Shown piece after piece: positions 16,836 to 25,412 of a stretch of 64,000 nt of DNA. The translations under genes and the position numbers were made by a program. This DNA comes from Oligoflexus sp. (GTDB lineage Bacteria > Bdellovibrionota_B > Oligoflexia > Oligoflexales > Oligoflexaceae). A model generated the notes under the pieces. That model was given only the letters and a program-made list of their open reading frames with translations, was not told the DNA's origin and made no database searches. The stretch covers positions 219,539 to 283,538 of the forward strand of contig JACMOC010000013.1 in NCBI GenBank assembly GCA_014378195.1. Reading direction: 5' to 3'. The stretch's first letter is position 1; each line of letters opens with the position of its first letter.

Positions 16836-18320
16836 TCACTGACTTGAAGTCACCTGAGAACCAAGAACGTGGCCATCTACTTTCGTTCCGTAGAGACATG
16901 CGTCGGAGTCGTGGAAATCTTTTTTAGTGTTCGGCACATTGTCTTGTGACCTCGGATCAGGGGGGCGCTCGTGACTATTCATATACACCGCGACATCCCA
17001 AGCTTCCTGATTCGAGAGCGTATTGGCCAAACCTAAGGGCATGTTTGCTTTGATGAAGCCTGCGGCTCTATCGGGCTTGTGCATGCCTGCACCCCAGTTA
17101 AAAGAGCGAGGGCCCCAGAGTGGTGGAAACACGGTTTTCCCCTCAGACGCCTGGCCTTGGCCATCGAGGCCATGACAGAGGCTGCAGCTTCGTTCAAAGA
17201 CGAGTCTGCCTGCTACTGCGCTGGGTTTTCGCGCGGGTCGAGGGAGGCTCAGATAGCCCTGACCTTCGATTTTTGCGCCCAGAGGTACACCTTGGGCTAA
17301 CCAGTAGGAGTAGGTAACCAGCGCGGTCATGACTTCGCTGTCAGTCGCAGGTGCCTTTCCGTTCATACTGTATTGGAAGCAGCCGGCGATTCTGTCTTGG
17401 AATGTATCGACGCGATTCGTTTTTTTGCGGAAGGCAGGATACATTCCATAGGCCGCCCCAAGTGGGGAGGAATTAGGGCGGCGGCCCCGATCGAGGTGAC
17501 AATTTACACATTGGAGATCGTTGCCGACGTAGGGTTTTGCGTTGTCTTGAGTGTGTGTGAAAATCTCTTGGCCAAGGCGTATGATGCGGCCCATCTCGCC
17601 GTCAGGAAATGATTTTACAACTGAAGTTTTATAAGTCTGACTTTGCGACGATGGGGCGGAAAGGTAGGCCGATACAGCTTCGGCTTCTTCAGTCGAGAGT
17701 TTTCCGGCTATGGTTCTCATCAAATTCATTCGATCGCTTTTGCGGGCATCTTTTTTCCAATCACTCAATTGTTGCAAAATATAGGACTTATCCTGCAGGG
17801 TAATTTTTGGAAAAATTTCGCCGATCCCGAATCCGCTTGGCCCATGACACGCAAAACAGGCAGGAATTCCCTTGTCCCAAAGTCCGTTTTTTGCGATGTC
17901 TTCGCCCCGTATGGCCTTTTCTGAGAGTTGGGCTTTTGGAATCTCCGAAGACGGCGGGAGTTGGGATATATAGTCTGCAAGAGCAGTTATTTCGCTATCC
18001 GTGAGGCCTTGTGTGATCACCTGCATTGCAGGGTCGGGTCGATCCTTCGATCGAAAGGCAAGAAGTTGATTTGCTACATACGCTGCGCCTAGATGAGCAA
18101 GCTTTGGAAATGTCGTGCCTTCGATTCCTTCTCCTTGGAGTCCGTGGCATGTCATGCAAGGCCCGACCCGGGAAGGCACTCCCGAATTGTAGATCGACCG
18201 TCCAGGTTCCCCGGGGTTCTTGTTTTCATCAGACTTCCCCGGGGAAGCTTGCAGGGCTATGAGGACGGAAAAAGCAAGAGTACGGACACAATCAAATAGA
18301 AAATACCTCACACGAGACAT
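16836..18320 (-). CDS. Tetraheme cytochrome c, TsdB-TsdA-like fusion (thiosulfate dehydrogenase)
   Basis: 494 aa, exported, four CxxCH motifs: CMTCH 55-59, CFACH 155-159, CVNCH 271-275 and CSLCH 379-383. The first half looks like a di-heme cytochrome c4 (TsdB). The second half has TsdA hallmarks: CVNCHLDRGRRPN, the putative Cys axial ligand of heme 1 (Cys314 in GCFQYSMNGKAP), FPPLWGP-SFNWGAGMH, NMPLG near 426 and AVYMNSHERP. TsdA couples two thiosulfates to tetrathionate or the reverse, and TsdBA fusions have been described in a purple sulfur bacterium. Direction of the reaction is unknown here. Confidence 0.85.
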   Translation of the reverse strand: MSRVRYFLFDCVRTLAFSVLIALQASPGKSDENKNPGEPGRSIYNSGVPSRVGPCMTCHGLQGEGIEGTTFPKLAHLGAAYVANQLLAFRSKDRPDPAMQVITQGLTDSEITALADYISQLPPSSEIPKAQLSEKAIRGEDIAKNGLWDKGIPACFACHGPSGFGIGEIFPKITLQDKSYILQQLSDWKKDARKSDRMNLMRTIAGKLSTEEAEAVSAYLSAPSSQSQTYKTSVVKSFPDGEMGRIIRLGQEIFTHTQDNAKPYVGNDLQCVNCHLDRGRRPNSSPLGAAYGMYPAFRKKTNRVDTFQDRIAGCFQYSMNGKAPATDSEVMTALVTYSYWLAQGVPLGAKIEGQGYLSLPRPARKPSAVAGRLVFERSCSLCHGLDGQGQASEGKTVFPPLWGPRSFNWGAGMHKPDRAAGFIKANMPLGLANTLSNQEAWDVAVYMNSHERPPDPRSQDNVPNTKKDFHDSDACLYGTKVDGHVLGSQVTSSQ

Positions 18321-18681
18321 CCTTCTCCTTTTACTTTTTTTCTTATGAGCATAGCGCTGAATTTAAAATTCGAATCTTATTTGTATAACTCGTTTTGGGT
18401 CAAATTTGAAGCTCTTAGGAAAAGCCTCGGGTACGACTTTCATGACTGGCGCAGCATACTCCAGCCTTGAAAGCTCCTGCGCGGAATAATGGGGAAATGA
18501 CTTTCCGTGGTATGATGCAGACATTGATGTAACAGGTATTGTCTATACTTCCAATGGCTCAACCGCGAAACTCAAACTTGGCTGATGTTCCAAAAAATGT
18601 CATCAAAGTCAAAAATCTGTTTCGACTTTACGATTTGTGACCATATTTGGATTCCTTGTTTTTATAGAAGGTAAAAAACGA
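18321..18681 (+). other. Gene-poor stretch with a possible coding remnant
   Basis: No intact gene. One frame from about 18394 to 18585 reads like protein (GKASGTTFMTGAAYSSLES, then a TAA at 18487-18489, then GNDFPWYDADIDV and TSNGSTAKLKLG before TGA at 18583-18585). It has no start with a ribosome site and may be the decayed 3' end of a gene. The promoter of the downstream porin gene must also lie here. Confidence 0.3.
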
Positions 18682-19827
18682 ATGCAGAAAAAGATTGTGT
18701 CTCTTGGAGCCCTCGCCCTCGCTAGCCTGTTCGCTCAAATGGCCCAGGCTGCTAGCGAAGAATCGATAACGGGTTATCTCGATACCTATTACGAATATAA
18801 CTTTAATCACCCACTGCCACGTCATGCTTCTGTTCCAGTCACTACAGATCCAAATTCGGCTACATACAAAGGCTTTACACAGGGCGGCACCCAACTCCGA
18901 AACTTTGATGTCCAAGACAATCAATTTACCTTGGCATCGGCAGAAATCACTTATAAACGAACCATTGAAAACTTAAGCCTGAAGGTCGACCTCGATACGG
19001 GTGACAACACTGATATGATGCACTCCAGCTCGAGTGGAGTCGACGAAACAAGCAAGCACATCGGTCAGGCAATTGTCAGCTATACGCCGAGCTCATTGAA
19101 ATCTCTGACATTCAATTTTGGAAAAATGCTGAGTCATATAGGCTGGGAAGGCGCTAAAGCAAAAGATAATTGGAACTATTCGCGTTCCCTCCTTTATGCC
19201 TTCGCTGGCCCTTACTGGCATAATGGTCTTAACCTGAGCTGGACAGCAGTACAGGATGTTTTTGTTGCCAATTTCTACATATATAACGGTTGGAATAATA
19301 GGAACGATACCAATCGTGGCAAAACACTTGGCGTTCAGTTGGCTTACGCACCAGGAAGTGGTTTGGCATTCGTCTATAATGGGATCGGCGGTCCCGAGCA
19401 GGATGGGAACGAGAAAAATAAAAAAATCGTTCACGACTTTATAGCTACCTGGATTGCGAATGAGCAGCTTGCATTCTCTGCAGATGCGATTATTGGTTCG
19501 GAAGACAAGGCCATTGTCGATTTAGCGAATATGGATAAATCCAAAGCTCACTGGAGTGCGTTACAGATGGGATTGAAATATAATCTCAGTCCCGCATTTT
19601 ATCTGAGTCCGCGAATAGAGGCTTTCTGGGACCGCGAAGGCTACACGACAGGCGCTTCCCAATCGATTCGAGAAGCTACCCTGACGACATCTTGGAAAGT
19701 TGTGCCTCAGTTCGAAATTCGAATGGAAGCGCGTCAGGACATGTCGACTCATAAGGCTTTTATCAAAGACGGGGCGCTACGTGATGAGCAAGCGACGCTA
19801 AGCCTCAGTACACTCGTTACGCTGTGA
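18682..19827 (+). CDS. Outer-membrane beta-barrel porin, BBP2-like
   Basis: 381 aa with a clear signal peptide (KKIVSLGALALASLFAQMAQA) and then alternating aromatic/hydrophobic strands typical of a barrel (GYLDTYYEYNF, ITYKRTIENLSLKVDLDTG, NFGKMLSHIGWEGA). The pattern with an early GxxDxYY and internal GW segments resembles the putative porin family PF07642. It ends with a hydrophobic strand (ATLSLSTLVTL), less typical than a terminal Phe. The start at 18682 has GAAGG upstream. The substrate is unknown. Confidence 0.8.
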   Translation: MQKKIVSLGALALASLFAQMAQAASEESITGYLDTYYEYNFNHPLPRHASVPVTTDPNSATYKGFTQGGTQLRNFDVQDNQFTLASAEITYKRTIENLSLKVDLDTGDNTDMMHSSSSGVDETSKHIGQAIVSYTPSSLKSLTFNFGKMLSHIGWEGAKAKDNWNYSRSLLYAFAGPYWHNGLNLSWTAVQDVFVANFYIYNGWNNRNDTNRGKTLGVQLAYAPGSGLAFVYNGIGGPEQDGNEKNKKIVHDFIATWIANEQLAFSADAIIGSEDKAIVDLANMDKSKAHWSALQMGLKYNLSPAFYLSPRIEAFWDREGYTTGASQSIREATLTTSWKVVPQFEIRMEARQDMSTHKAFIKDGALRDEQATLSLSTLVTL

Positions 19828-20298
19828 ATTGAGCACATGTTTTATAAAAACGTCGCGGCGTAAAAGAAAGCTGCGAAGTTGTAAAATTAAAATTAGGGGC
19901 GTTACAACAATCCAAACGAAGACCTCTTGTCCGGGTTTTTGGAATACGACCACCGCTCCTGCGAAAGACGCGAGAATTCCCAAAACTACGAACGTGCCTT
20001 TGTTCCAAGTGAATTTTGTAACGAGCTTGATGTGGAAAATAGGATTGAAGAATAAATATTCAATTATTGTGGCGATAGCAAGGAGTGCTATCGCCACAAT
20101 AATTGCGCAAAAAGCCTCTTTGCTTCGCAAGGCCGTAGTGTAGAGGACGAATGGGGCTTAGGCGAAACGAAGGAAAAAGCTTGGGGCAGATTTCCAGTCC
20201 AAATCTTTGAAGCCCATTTTTAGCACTTCAATAGGCTTGCTTCGCATTGTGCTTGGAATAGGGAAGGCATAGTTCGCTTTGTACCGTGGCGTGTTCAT
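19798..20298 (-). pseudogene. Small multi-pass membrane protein interrupted by TAA
   Basis: An ORF starting at ATG 20298 with a strong AAGGAG site encodes 46 residues ending ...SAPSFFLRFA, then TAA (20160-20158). The same frame then continues for 119 more codons with three hydrophobic segments (IIVAIALLAIATII, GTFVVLGILASFAGAVVVF, VWIVVTPLILIL) to a stop inside the porin 3' end. The joined 165-aa product looks like one protein with an N-terminal soluble part. The 3' part alone could only start at TTG. Either a nonsense mutation, readthrough, or two genes; decay is the simplest reading. Confidence 0.5.
20061..20105. repeat. Perfect 20-bp inverted repeat inside coding sequence
   Basis: Arms 20061-20080 and 20086-20105 are exact reverse complements with a 5-nt loop AGGAG, inside the first membrane segment of the interrupted membrane-protein gene. 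On the coding strand it encodes the symmetric stretch AIIVAIALLAIATII. Confidence 0.9.
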
Positions 20299-20474
20299 CG
20301 GGAATACTCCTTGCGCTGGGGGCGGTAGGGTGGAGGACGACGCGAAGTGATGTTTATTGCGGTACCGGTCGAGGTGCTGTCTATCGCTTTAATTCTCGTG
20401 AGGTCGATGTGACCCTGATGTCCCGCCGCCACTTCCTGGTTCTGACACGCCTTCGTGAGGAGTGTCGTGTACAT

Positions 20475-21197
20475 CTACAGTGCCGCTCGGACTTTCAGAG
20501 GACGATCCAACGGTTGATGTATGACCTCCAGAGGGTCTCTTCCACCTTCTCCAACGCCACCACCAACAGGTGAACTGCCCGCCTGAGCAGCAGCTTCTTT
20601 ATCCTTCAGGTCTTTTTCGGGTTTATTCATCGCTCTCGAAGTGTTTGCACAATCTTTTGCAGCGTTCGTGCATGCGGCAAGGGCTAAAATCGCAGCAATA
20701 CCTGATGCAGACAAAGCTATTCCACCGAGGCATCCCACTGTTGAAATTCCGCAGCTAAGAATTTTGTCATCGACGTCGTTGTCCTGGCCCCATTCATATC
20801 TTGTCGAGCTTATAGCCATCATTTTTGAAAGAGTTGCGCTATCAACTCTAGCGACAACTGTGTGTGGTGTGATTGGTAGTTTCGATAAGTTGATGTTTGT
20901 GATTGATTCGTCATCGCTGACAAACACGGTTGCGAAGTTAGAATAGACGCCGGTCACGACGCATTTGCCGGTCTGAGTGAAGCAATGAGTATTAATTTCG
21001 CCTATTTTATTTGGCTTTAGATCTTCTTCTTCAAACGTAAAAACTGGTAATGAAACTTGGTCATAACTTGTAGCGGCGTTGTTTAAAATCATCCCTCGAT
21101 AGTAGTTGATATAGCTGGAAAATGCTGCGCTGCCTTGTGCAATCGAGGTGTGAACAAAAACCAGCGTCATCGCAGTGGCGACTATTTTGCGTAACAT
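20475..21197 (-). CDS. Secreted protein of unknown function, possibly frameshifted at the C-terminus
   Basis: 240 aa with a signal peptide (LRKIVATAMTLVFVHTSIAQG), several Cys, and a hydrophobic Cys-flanked segment around 150-185 (LSCGISTVGCLGGIALSASGIAAILALAAC). The last ~25 residues of the predicted frame switch from a Gly/Ser tail to unlike sequence (RDPLEVIHQPLDRPLK). A second frame entered at GVGEGG continues a Ser/Gly/Pro/Thr-rich tail for about 50 codons to a stop at 20389. A small indel is suspected. It overlaps the upstream gene by 16 bp. No family recognised. Confidence 0.6.
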   Translation of the reverse strand: MLRKIVATAMTLVFVHTSIAQGSAAFSSYINYYRGMILNNAATSYDQVSLPVFTFEEEDLKPNKIGEINTHCFTQTGKCVVTGVYSNFATVFVSDDESITNINLSKLPITPHTVVARVDSATLSKMMAISSTRYEWGQDNDVDDKILSCGISTVGCLGGIALSASGIAAILALAACTNAAKDCANTSRAMNKPEKDLKDKEAAAQAGSSPVGGGVGEGGRDPLEVIHQPLDRPLKVRAAL

Positions 21198-21472
21198 ATC
21201 ACCGCTCCGATGAGAGCAATTATGATTGCAGCGGCTATAGCAAAGTCGAGTCCCTTGAGACTATCAACTTTCGCAGAGTATTTTGAGCGAAGTTCGCCCG
21301 CTTCACCTGCTGCATTAAAGAATAAACCGGTTGCTATCAGAGTTGTCCAAAACAACGGCGAGACATGTACCGGTAATTGAGCGTTTGTATACTCTAGATA
21401 AGCACTGCTCAATACAGCTGTGAAAGTGAAAATAATTCCGATAATTCTCGCAAGCTTGAACCTGACTTCCAC
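21182..21472 (-). CDS. Small membrane protein of unknown function
   Basis: 96 aa with three hydrophobic segments (about IIGIIFTFTAVLSSAY, FWTTLIATGLFF and FAIAAAIIIALIGAVICY). The GTG at 21472 is chosen because a GGGGG ribosome site lies about seven bases before it; an upstream in-frame start to 21502 lacks one. It overlaps the downstream secreted-protein gene by 16 bp, so the two are co-translated. No homologue recognised. Confidence 0.55.
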   Translation of the reverse strand: MEVRFKLARIIGIIFTFTAVLSSAYLEYTNAQLPVHVSPLFWTTLIATGLFFNAAGEAGELRSKYSAKVDSLKGLDFAIAAAIIIALIGAVICYAK

Positions 21473-21923
21473 TGTAATCCCCCGCCAGCAAATCTGACAC
21501 ACCTATAAAGGCTACCGCTTCAGGAGTCAATGAAAGACTTGTTGAGCCCGGGTTTCGTCGTTCTCTGGTTGTGAATACAAGAGCTTACAATCAGCTTGAA
21601 TGAGGCTGAGGCTCACACATCATCGCGTTTTTACAAGTTGGGCTAACATCTGCTCAGCCCTTTTTAATCTCGCCAGTTGCGAAATTTAGCAGTTCAAGCA
21701 TGTCCAGGCGATTGACGCTGGCCAGTCTGCAAAAGTTTCGATTTTAGACGCAAGGTGGCCTTCTTCGATTTCGTTCCGCCAAAAGCGACGTAAATCGGAA
21801 TGAGAAAAGGGTTTCAGATTAAGTTTTTGGGATTAGGGCGCTGAACTGACGAAATCCTGATCCGACGAGGGGAATGAGAAAACGGTTTTGATTAGGGATT
21901 TTTGGGATCGGGGTCCAAGACGC
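21473..21923. other. Intergenic region with no gene
   Basis: About 450 bp without a credible ORF. It holds a weak hairpin with a T-run on the plus strand near 21640-21665 and an imperfect direct repeat at 21797-21913. Confidence 0.5.
21797..21913. repeat. Imperfect direct repeat
   Basis: Two ~42-bp copies (21797-21838 and 21871-21913), each starting GGAATGAGAAAA and ending TTTTTGGGAT followed by a G-rich end, differ by a few substitutions and a 2-nt indel and are spaced 74 bp apart, start to start. Confidence 0.6.
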
Positions 21924-21955
21924 AAAAAAGCCGACCTCGAAAAGTCGGCTTTTTT
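21924..21955. terminator. Terminator of tRNA-Met
   Basis: AAAAAAGCCGAC (21924-21935), loop CTCGAAAA, GTCGGCTTTTTT (21944-21955). A perfect 12-bp stem with T-runs on both strands, directly 3' of the tRNA gene on the minus strand. Confidence 0.9.
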
Positions 21956-21966
21956 AGACCGGAGAA

Positions 21967-22043
21967 TGGTAGCGAGAAGTGGGCTTGAACCACCGACCTC
22001 ATGATTATGAATCATGCGCTCTAACCAGCTGAGCTACCTCGCC
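21967..22043 (-). tRNA. tRNA-Met (CAT), elongator type
   Basis: 77 nt including an encoded CCA. Acceptor GGCGAGG pairs with TCTCGCT (G-U at the first and last pairs), D arm AGCTCAGCTGGTTAGAGC, anticodon stem CATGA/TCATG with loop TTCATAA (anticodon CAT), T arm GGTGG-TTCAAGC-CCACT. The paired 1-72 position fits an elongator, not an initiator. A tRNA-Ile2 (modified CAT) cannot be fully excluded from sequence alone. Confidence 0.93.
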
Positions 22044-22099
22044 ATTCACCAAGGCTATAGTCTATAAAATCCAAAGCCCCAAAAGTCAAATACAAAGTC

Positions 22100-25000
22100 C
22101 TAAGCCCGAAAACTCGGGAGCGGAATTACATTGTGGCGCGCGAGGAAGTCGGGACAGCGTTCGAGGGCATGAACATAGGCTGTCACAATTTCCATATTGG
22201 TCAGCAACGAACAGCCGAACTTCACGGAGGCCTGACGTACAAGCGATCCTCGGGTCAGCTCTTTACGCTGCGTGTCCTTCGGAATATTGATGACAAAATC
22301 AACCAGACCTTCCTTCACAGCCTTGATGACGTCGAACTTATCCTCCTCTGGCCATGCCAAAGACGTCACAGGAATGCCGTGATCTTGCAGATACTGAGCG
22401 GTGCCTGGTGTTCCAAAGAGCGGAATGCCCAAAGCAACAAGAGATCGCGCAGCCGGGAGAAACCTGAGTTTCTCCTTTTCGCTGCCCGAACTCACCAGAA
22501 CGCCTTTTTTCGGAGCAAACACACCGGAGGCTTCCATCGCCAGCAACAGAGCCTGATCTACGTTCTCCCCAATGCAGCCCACTTCGCCCGTAGAGGCCAT
22601 CTCCACCCCAAGGATAGGGTCAGCGCCCCCGAGGCGTTTAAAACTGAACATAGCGGCTTTTACGCCAACATATGGAAGCTCGTCTTCATTGAAGCGTGCG
22701 AGATTCGGTTTAACGCCGATCATCACGTCGGTCGCAACGTCTGCGAGATTCAGGCCGACAGCTTTTGAGACGAAGGGAAAGGAACGCGCTGCCCGCGCGT
22801 TGCATTCAATGACTTTGATTTCGTTTTCTTTGGCGAGGAACTGCATGTTGAACGGACCGTTCAAGTTCAAGCCCTGAGCAATTGCGCGCCCGGCCCGCTT
22901 CACACGGCGGACGGTTTCCACGTAAAGTCTCTGAGCCGGAACCACCAGGGTCGCATCGCCGGAATGCACGCCCGCGTTTTCAATGTGCTCACTCACGATT
23001 GCGGTTAGGATTTCACCGTTTTTGGCAACGCCGTCGAGTTCAATCTCCCGCGCCCCGACGATGAATTCCGAAATAACCACCGGATGGTCGGGCGAAATAT
23101 CGCTTGCCTGGGTGAGGCAATACTGAAGCGACTCGTCATCATAGGCGACACTCATGGCCGCACCGGAAAGGACATAACTCGGGCGGATCAGAACTGGGAA
23201 ACCCACTTCGCGAATGAAGTTTTGAATTTCGTGTGGACCCGTAGCGGCAACCCAGCGAGGCTGCCCTATTTCGAGCTTATCAAGCAACGCTGAAAATTTG
23301 GCTCGATCTTCGGCCGTATCGATCGAATCCGCCCGGTGTCCGAGGAGTTTGAGTCCTGCCTCCGACAATGGTTTTGCCAAACGGTTGGGAAGCTGCCCGC
23401 CCATTGAACAAATGATTCCGACGGGACGCTCGACATCGGTGATGTCAAGGATGCGTTCAACCGAGAGTTCTTCAAAGTAGAGTCGATCGCTGCTGTTGTA
23501 ATCTGTCGACACGGTTTCGGGGTTACAGTTGACGATGATGCTTCGCCAGCCCGATTCCTGGAGTTTTCGTGAGCAACTTACGGCACACCAATCGAATTCA
23601 ACCGATGTTCCGATGCGATAGGACCCGCCGCCCAATACCACAGCCGAGAAGACTTTGTTGTCTTCCGGTAGAGGATCGTTGAACGAACCACCGTAGGTCA
23701 TATACAGATAATTGGAAGGCGACGGATATTCGCCAGCTGTTGTATCGATTTTTTTGACGACTGGGCGAATGTTGTGATCGAGACGCAATTTGCGAACCGC
23801 GAGCGATGCTTTGCACAGCGCATCGGCGTTCAGCCCTTTGCCGCGGAGCACGAGTCCAGAGATCTGTTCATCGCCGAAGCCATTAATTTTCCAGCGTTTC
23901 CAGGTTTCTGCTTCGACCTTGCCGAGAGTCGCGAGGATCATCATATCCACCCGTTCACTCTTTTCAACGGCCTTGCCATACGAAGCGATCTCTTTTTCGT
24001 AAGCAATCATGGAACGAAGGTTTGACAAAAACCAGAGGTCGATCGCACTCAATTCCCTTATCGTTTCGATGGTCCAATCGCGACGGAACGCTTCGACGAC
24101 GGCAAATAGGCGTTTGTCCGTTGGCGAGTTCAGCTCCCTGCGGAGTTCGTCATCGTTTCCCTTAAAGCGCATAGCACTCAGGCCTTCGGCATGCTCGGTA
24201 ACCATGCGTGTGGCTTTTTGTAAAGCCTCAGGAAAGCTCCGGCCGATCGCCATGACTTCGCCCACCGACTTCATTGTCGAGCCTAAATGCCTGTCGACAC
24301 CCTGGAACTTCAAAAGGTCCCAACGTGGAAACTTGATCGTGATGTAGTCGAGAGCTGGTTCGAAAAATGCGCAGGTGATGCCTGTGACCGGATTTTTGAG
24401 CTCAAGAAGATCGTAACCAAGCACCACTTTTGCCGCAATATACGCAATAGGGTAGCCCGAAGCCTTTGACGCCAAAGCCGAGGAACGAGACAAGCGAGCA
24501 TTCACTTCTATGATGAAGAAGTTGAGGGAATGGGGATCCAGTGCGTATTGGACGTTACATTCACCGACTATCCCGAGTGAGGTCACGATCGTAATCGCTG
24601 CGTTTCTAAGTATTTGATATTCATCATCGGAAAGGGATTGGCTCGGACAGACGACGATGGAGTCGCCAGTATGGATTCCCAGCGGATCGAAGTTCTCCAT
24701 GTTGCAGATCGTGATCGTGTTGCCTTCGGAGTCGCGCATGACTTCGTATTCAACTTCTTTCCAGCCCTTAAGGGACTTTTCGACCAGAACCTGAGGTGAG
24801 GAAGCAAGCGCGGGAATGACGAGAGCTTTGAGTTCTTCGTCATTATTAGCAAAACCCGAACCCAATCCACCGAGCGCAAACGCTGCGCGGACAATCACGG
24901 GATAATTGATAGTATTGGCAGCCTTGAGCGCTTGATCGTATGTTTCACATGCAAAACTTGCGGGCACAGGCATATTGATTTTGCGCATTCTTTGCGCAAA

Positions 25001-25411
25001 TTCATCGCGATCTTCAGTAAGGCGCAGGACCGCTGCCGGTGTTCCGAGGTTTAAGACAGCATATTTCTTGAGGATACCCTGCTCATCGAGTTTGATCAGG
25101 CAATTGAGGGCTGTTTGACCGCCAAAGCCTGCGATAATTGCATCCGGTCGTTCGGTGGCAATGATTTTTTCGACCCATTCCACTTCAACGGGATAAAGAT
25201 AGACTTTAACGCCCTGACTCGGATTGGTTTGCACAGTTGCTATGTTCGGGTTGACGACGATGACGTCGATTTTTTCTTCGACCAAAGCTTTGATGGCCTG
25301 GGTACCCGAGTAGTCGAATTCACCGGCCTGGCCGATCGATAGACCACCTGATCCAAGGATGAGAACTTTCGGGGTGCGGCCTAGATTCGCCAGTTGTTTG
25401 AGCATAGGCAT
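22100..25411 (-). CDS. carB: Carbamoyl-phosphate synthase large subunit, CAD-like type
   Basis: Makes carbamoyl phosphate from bicarbonate, ammonia and two ATP for pyrimidine and arginine synthesis. 1103 aa with two homologous ATP-grasp halves and a C-terminal MGS-like regulatory domain (about 965 onward). Key segments look like the eukaryotic CAD/CPS1 proteins, not E. coli CarB: LGSGGLSIGQAGEFDYSG, NPNIATVQT, SVEFDWCAVSC, NPETVSTDY, SMGGQLPN, SEHIENAGVHSGDATLV and ARSFPFVSKAVG. Only one base separates it from the carA stop, and GAGGTG within carA serves as ribosome site. Confidence 0.97.
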   Translation of the reverse strand: MPMLKQLANLGRTPKVLILGSGGLSIGQAGEFDYSGTQAIKALVEEKIDVIVVNPNIATVQTNPSQGVKVYLYPVEVEWVEKIIATERPDAIIAGFGGQTALNCLIKLDEQGILKKYAVLNLGTPAAVLRLTEDRDEFAQRMRKINMPVPASFACETYDQALKAANTINYPVIVRAAFALGGLGSGFANNDEELKALVIPALASSPQVLVEKSLKGWKEVEYEVMRDSEGNTITICNMENFDPLGIHTGDSIVVCPSQSLSDDEYQILRNAAITIVTSLGIVGECNVQYALDPHSLNFFIIEVNARLSRSSALASKASGYPIAYIAAKVVLGYDLLELKNPVTGITCAFFEPALDYITIKFPRWDLLKFQGVDRHLGSTMKSVGEVMAIGRSFPEALQKATRMVTEHAEGLSAMRFKGNDDELRRELNSPTDKRLFAVVEAFRRDWTIETIRELSAIDLWFLSNLRSMIAYEKEIASYGKAVEKSERVDMMILATLGKVEAETWKRWKINGFGDEQISGLVLRGKGLNADALCKASLAVRKLRLDHNIRPVVKKIDTTAGEYPSPSNYLYMTYGGSFNDPLPEDNKVFSAVVLGGGSYRIGTSVEFDWCAVSCSRKLQESGWRSIIVNCNPETVSTDYNSSDRLYFEELSVERILDITDVERPVGIICSMGGQLPNRLAKPLSEAGLKLLGHRADSIDTAEDRAKFSALLDKLEIGQPRWVAATGPHEIQNFIREVGFPVLIRPSYVLSGAAMSVAYDDESLQYCLTQASDISPDHPVVISEFIVGAREIELDGVAKNGEILTAIVSEHIENAGVHSGDATLVVPAQRLYVETVRRVKRAGRAIAQGLNLNGPFNMQFLAKENEIKVIECNARAARSFPFVSKAVGLNLADVATDVMIGVKPNLARFNEDELPYVGVKAAMFSFKRLGGADPILGVEMASTGEVGCIGENVDQALLLAMEASGVFAPKKGVLVSSGSEKEKLRFLPAARSLVALGIPLFGTPGTAQYLQDHGIPVTSLAWPEEDKFDVIKAVKEGLVDFVINIPKDTQRKELTRGSLVRQASVKFGCSLLTNMEIVTAYVHALERCPDFLARHNVIPLPSFRA

Positions 25412-25412
25412 A

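Noticed and set aside
20286..20573. Plus-strand 95-aa ORF
   Set aside because: It is antisense to the tail of the secreted-protein gene and its alternative frame, has no ribosome site and Arg/Cys-rich random composition.
21833..22015. Minus-strand 60-aa ORF reading through the tRNA-Met gene
   Set aside because: It is the familiar false ORF made by a tRNA and its terminator.
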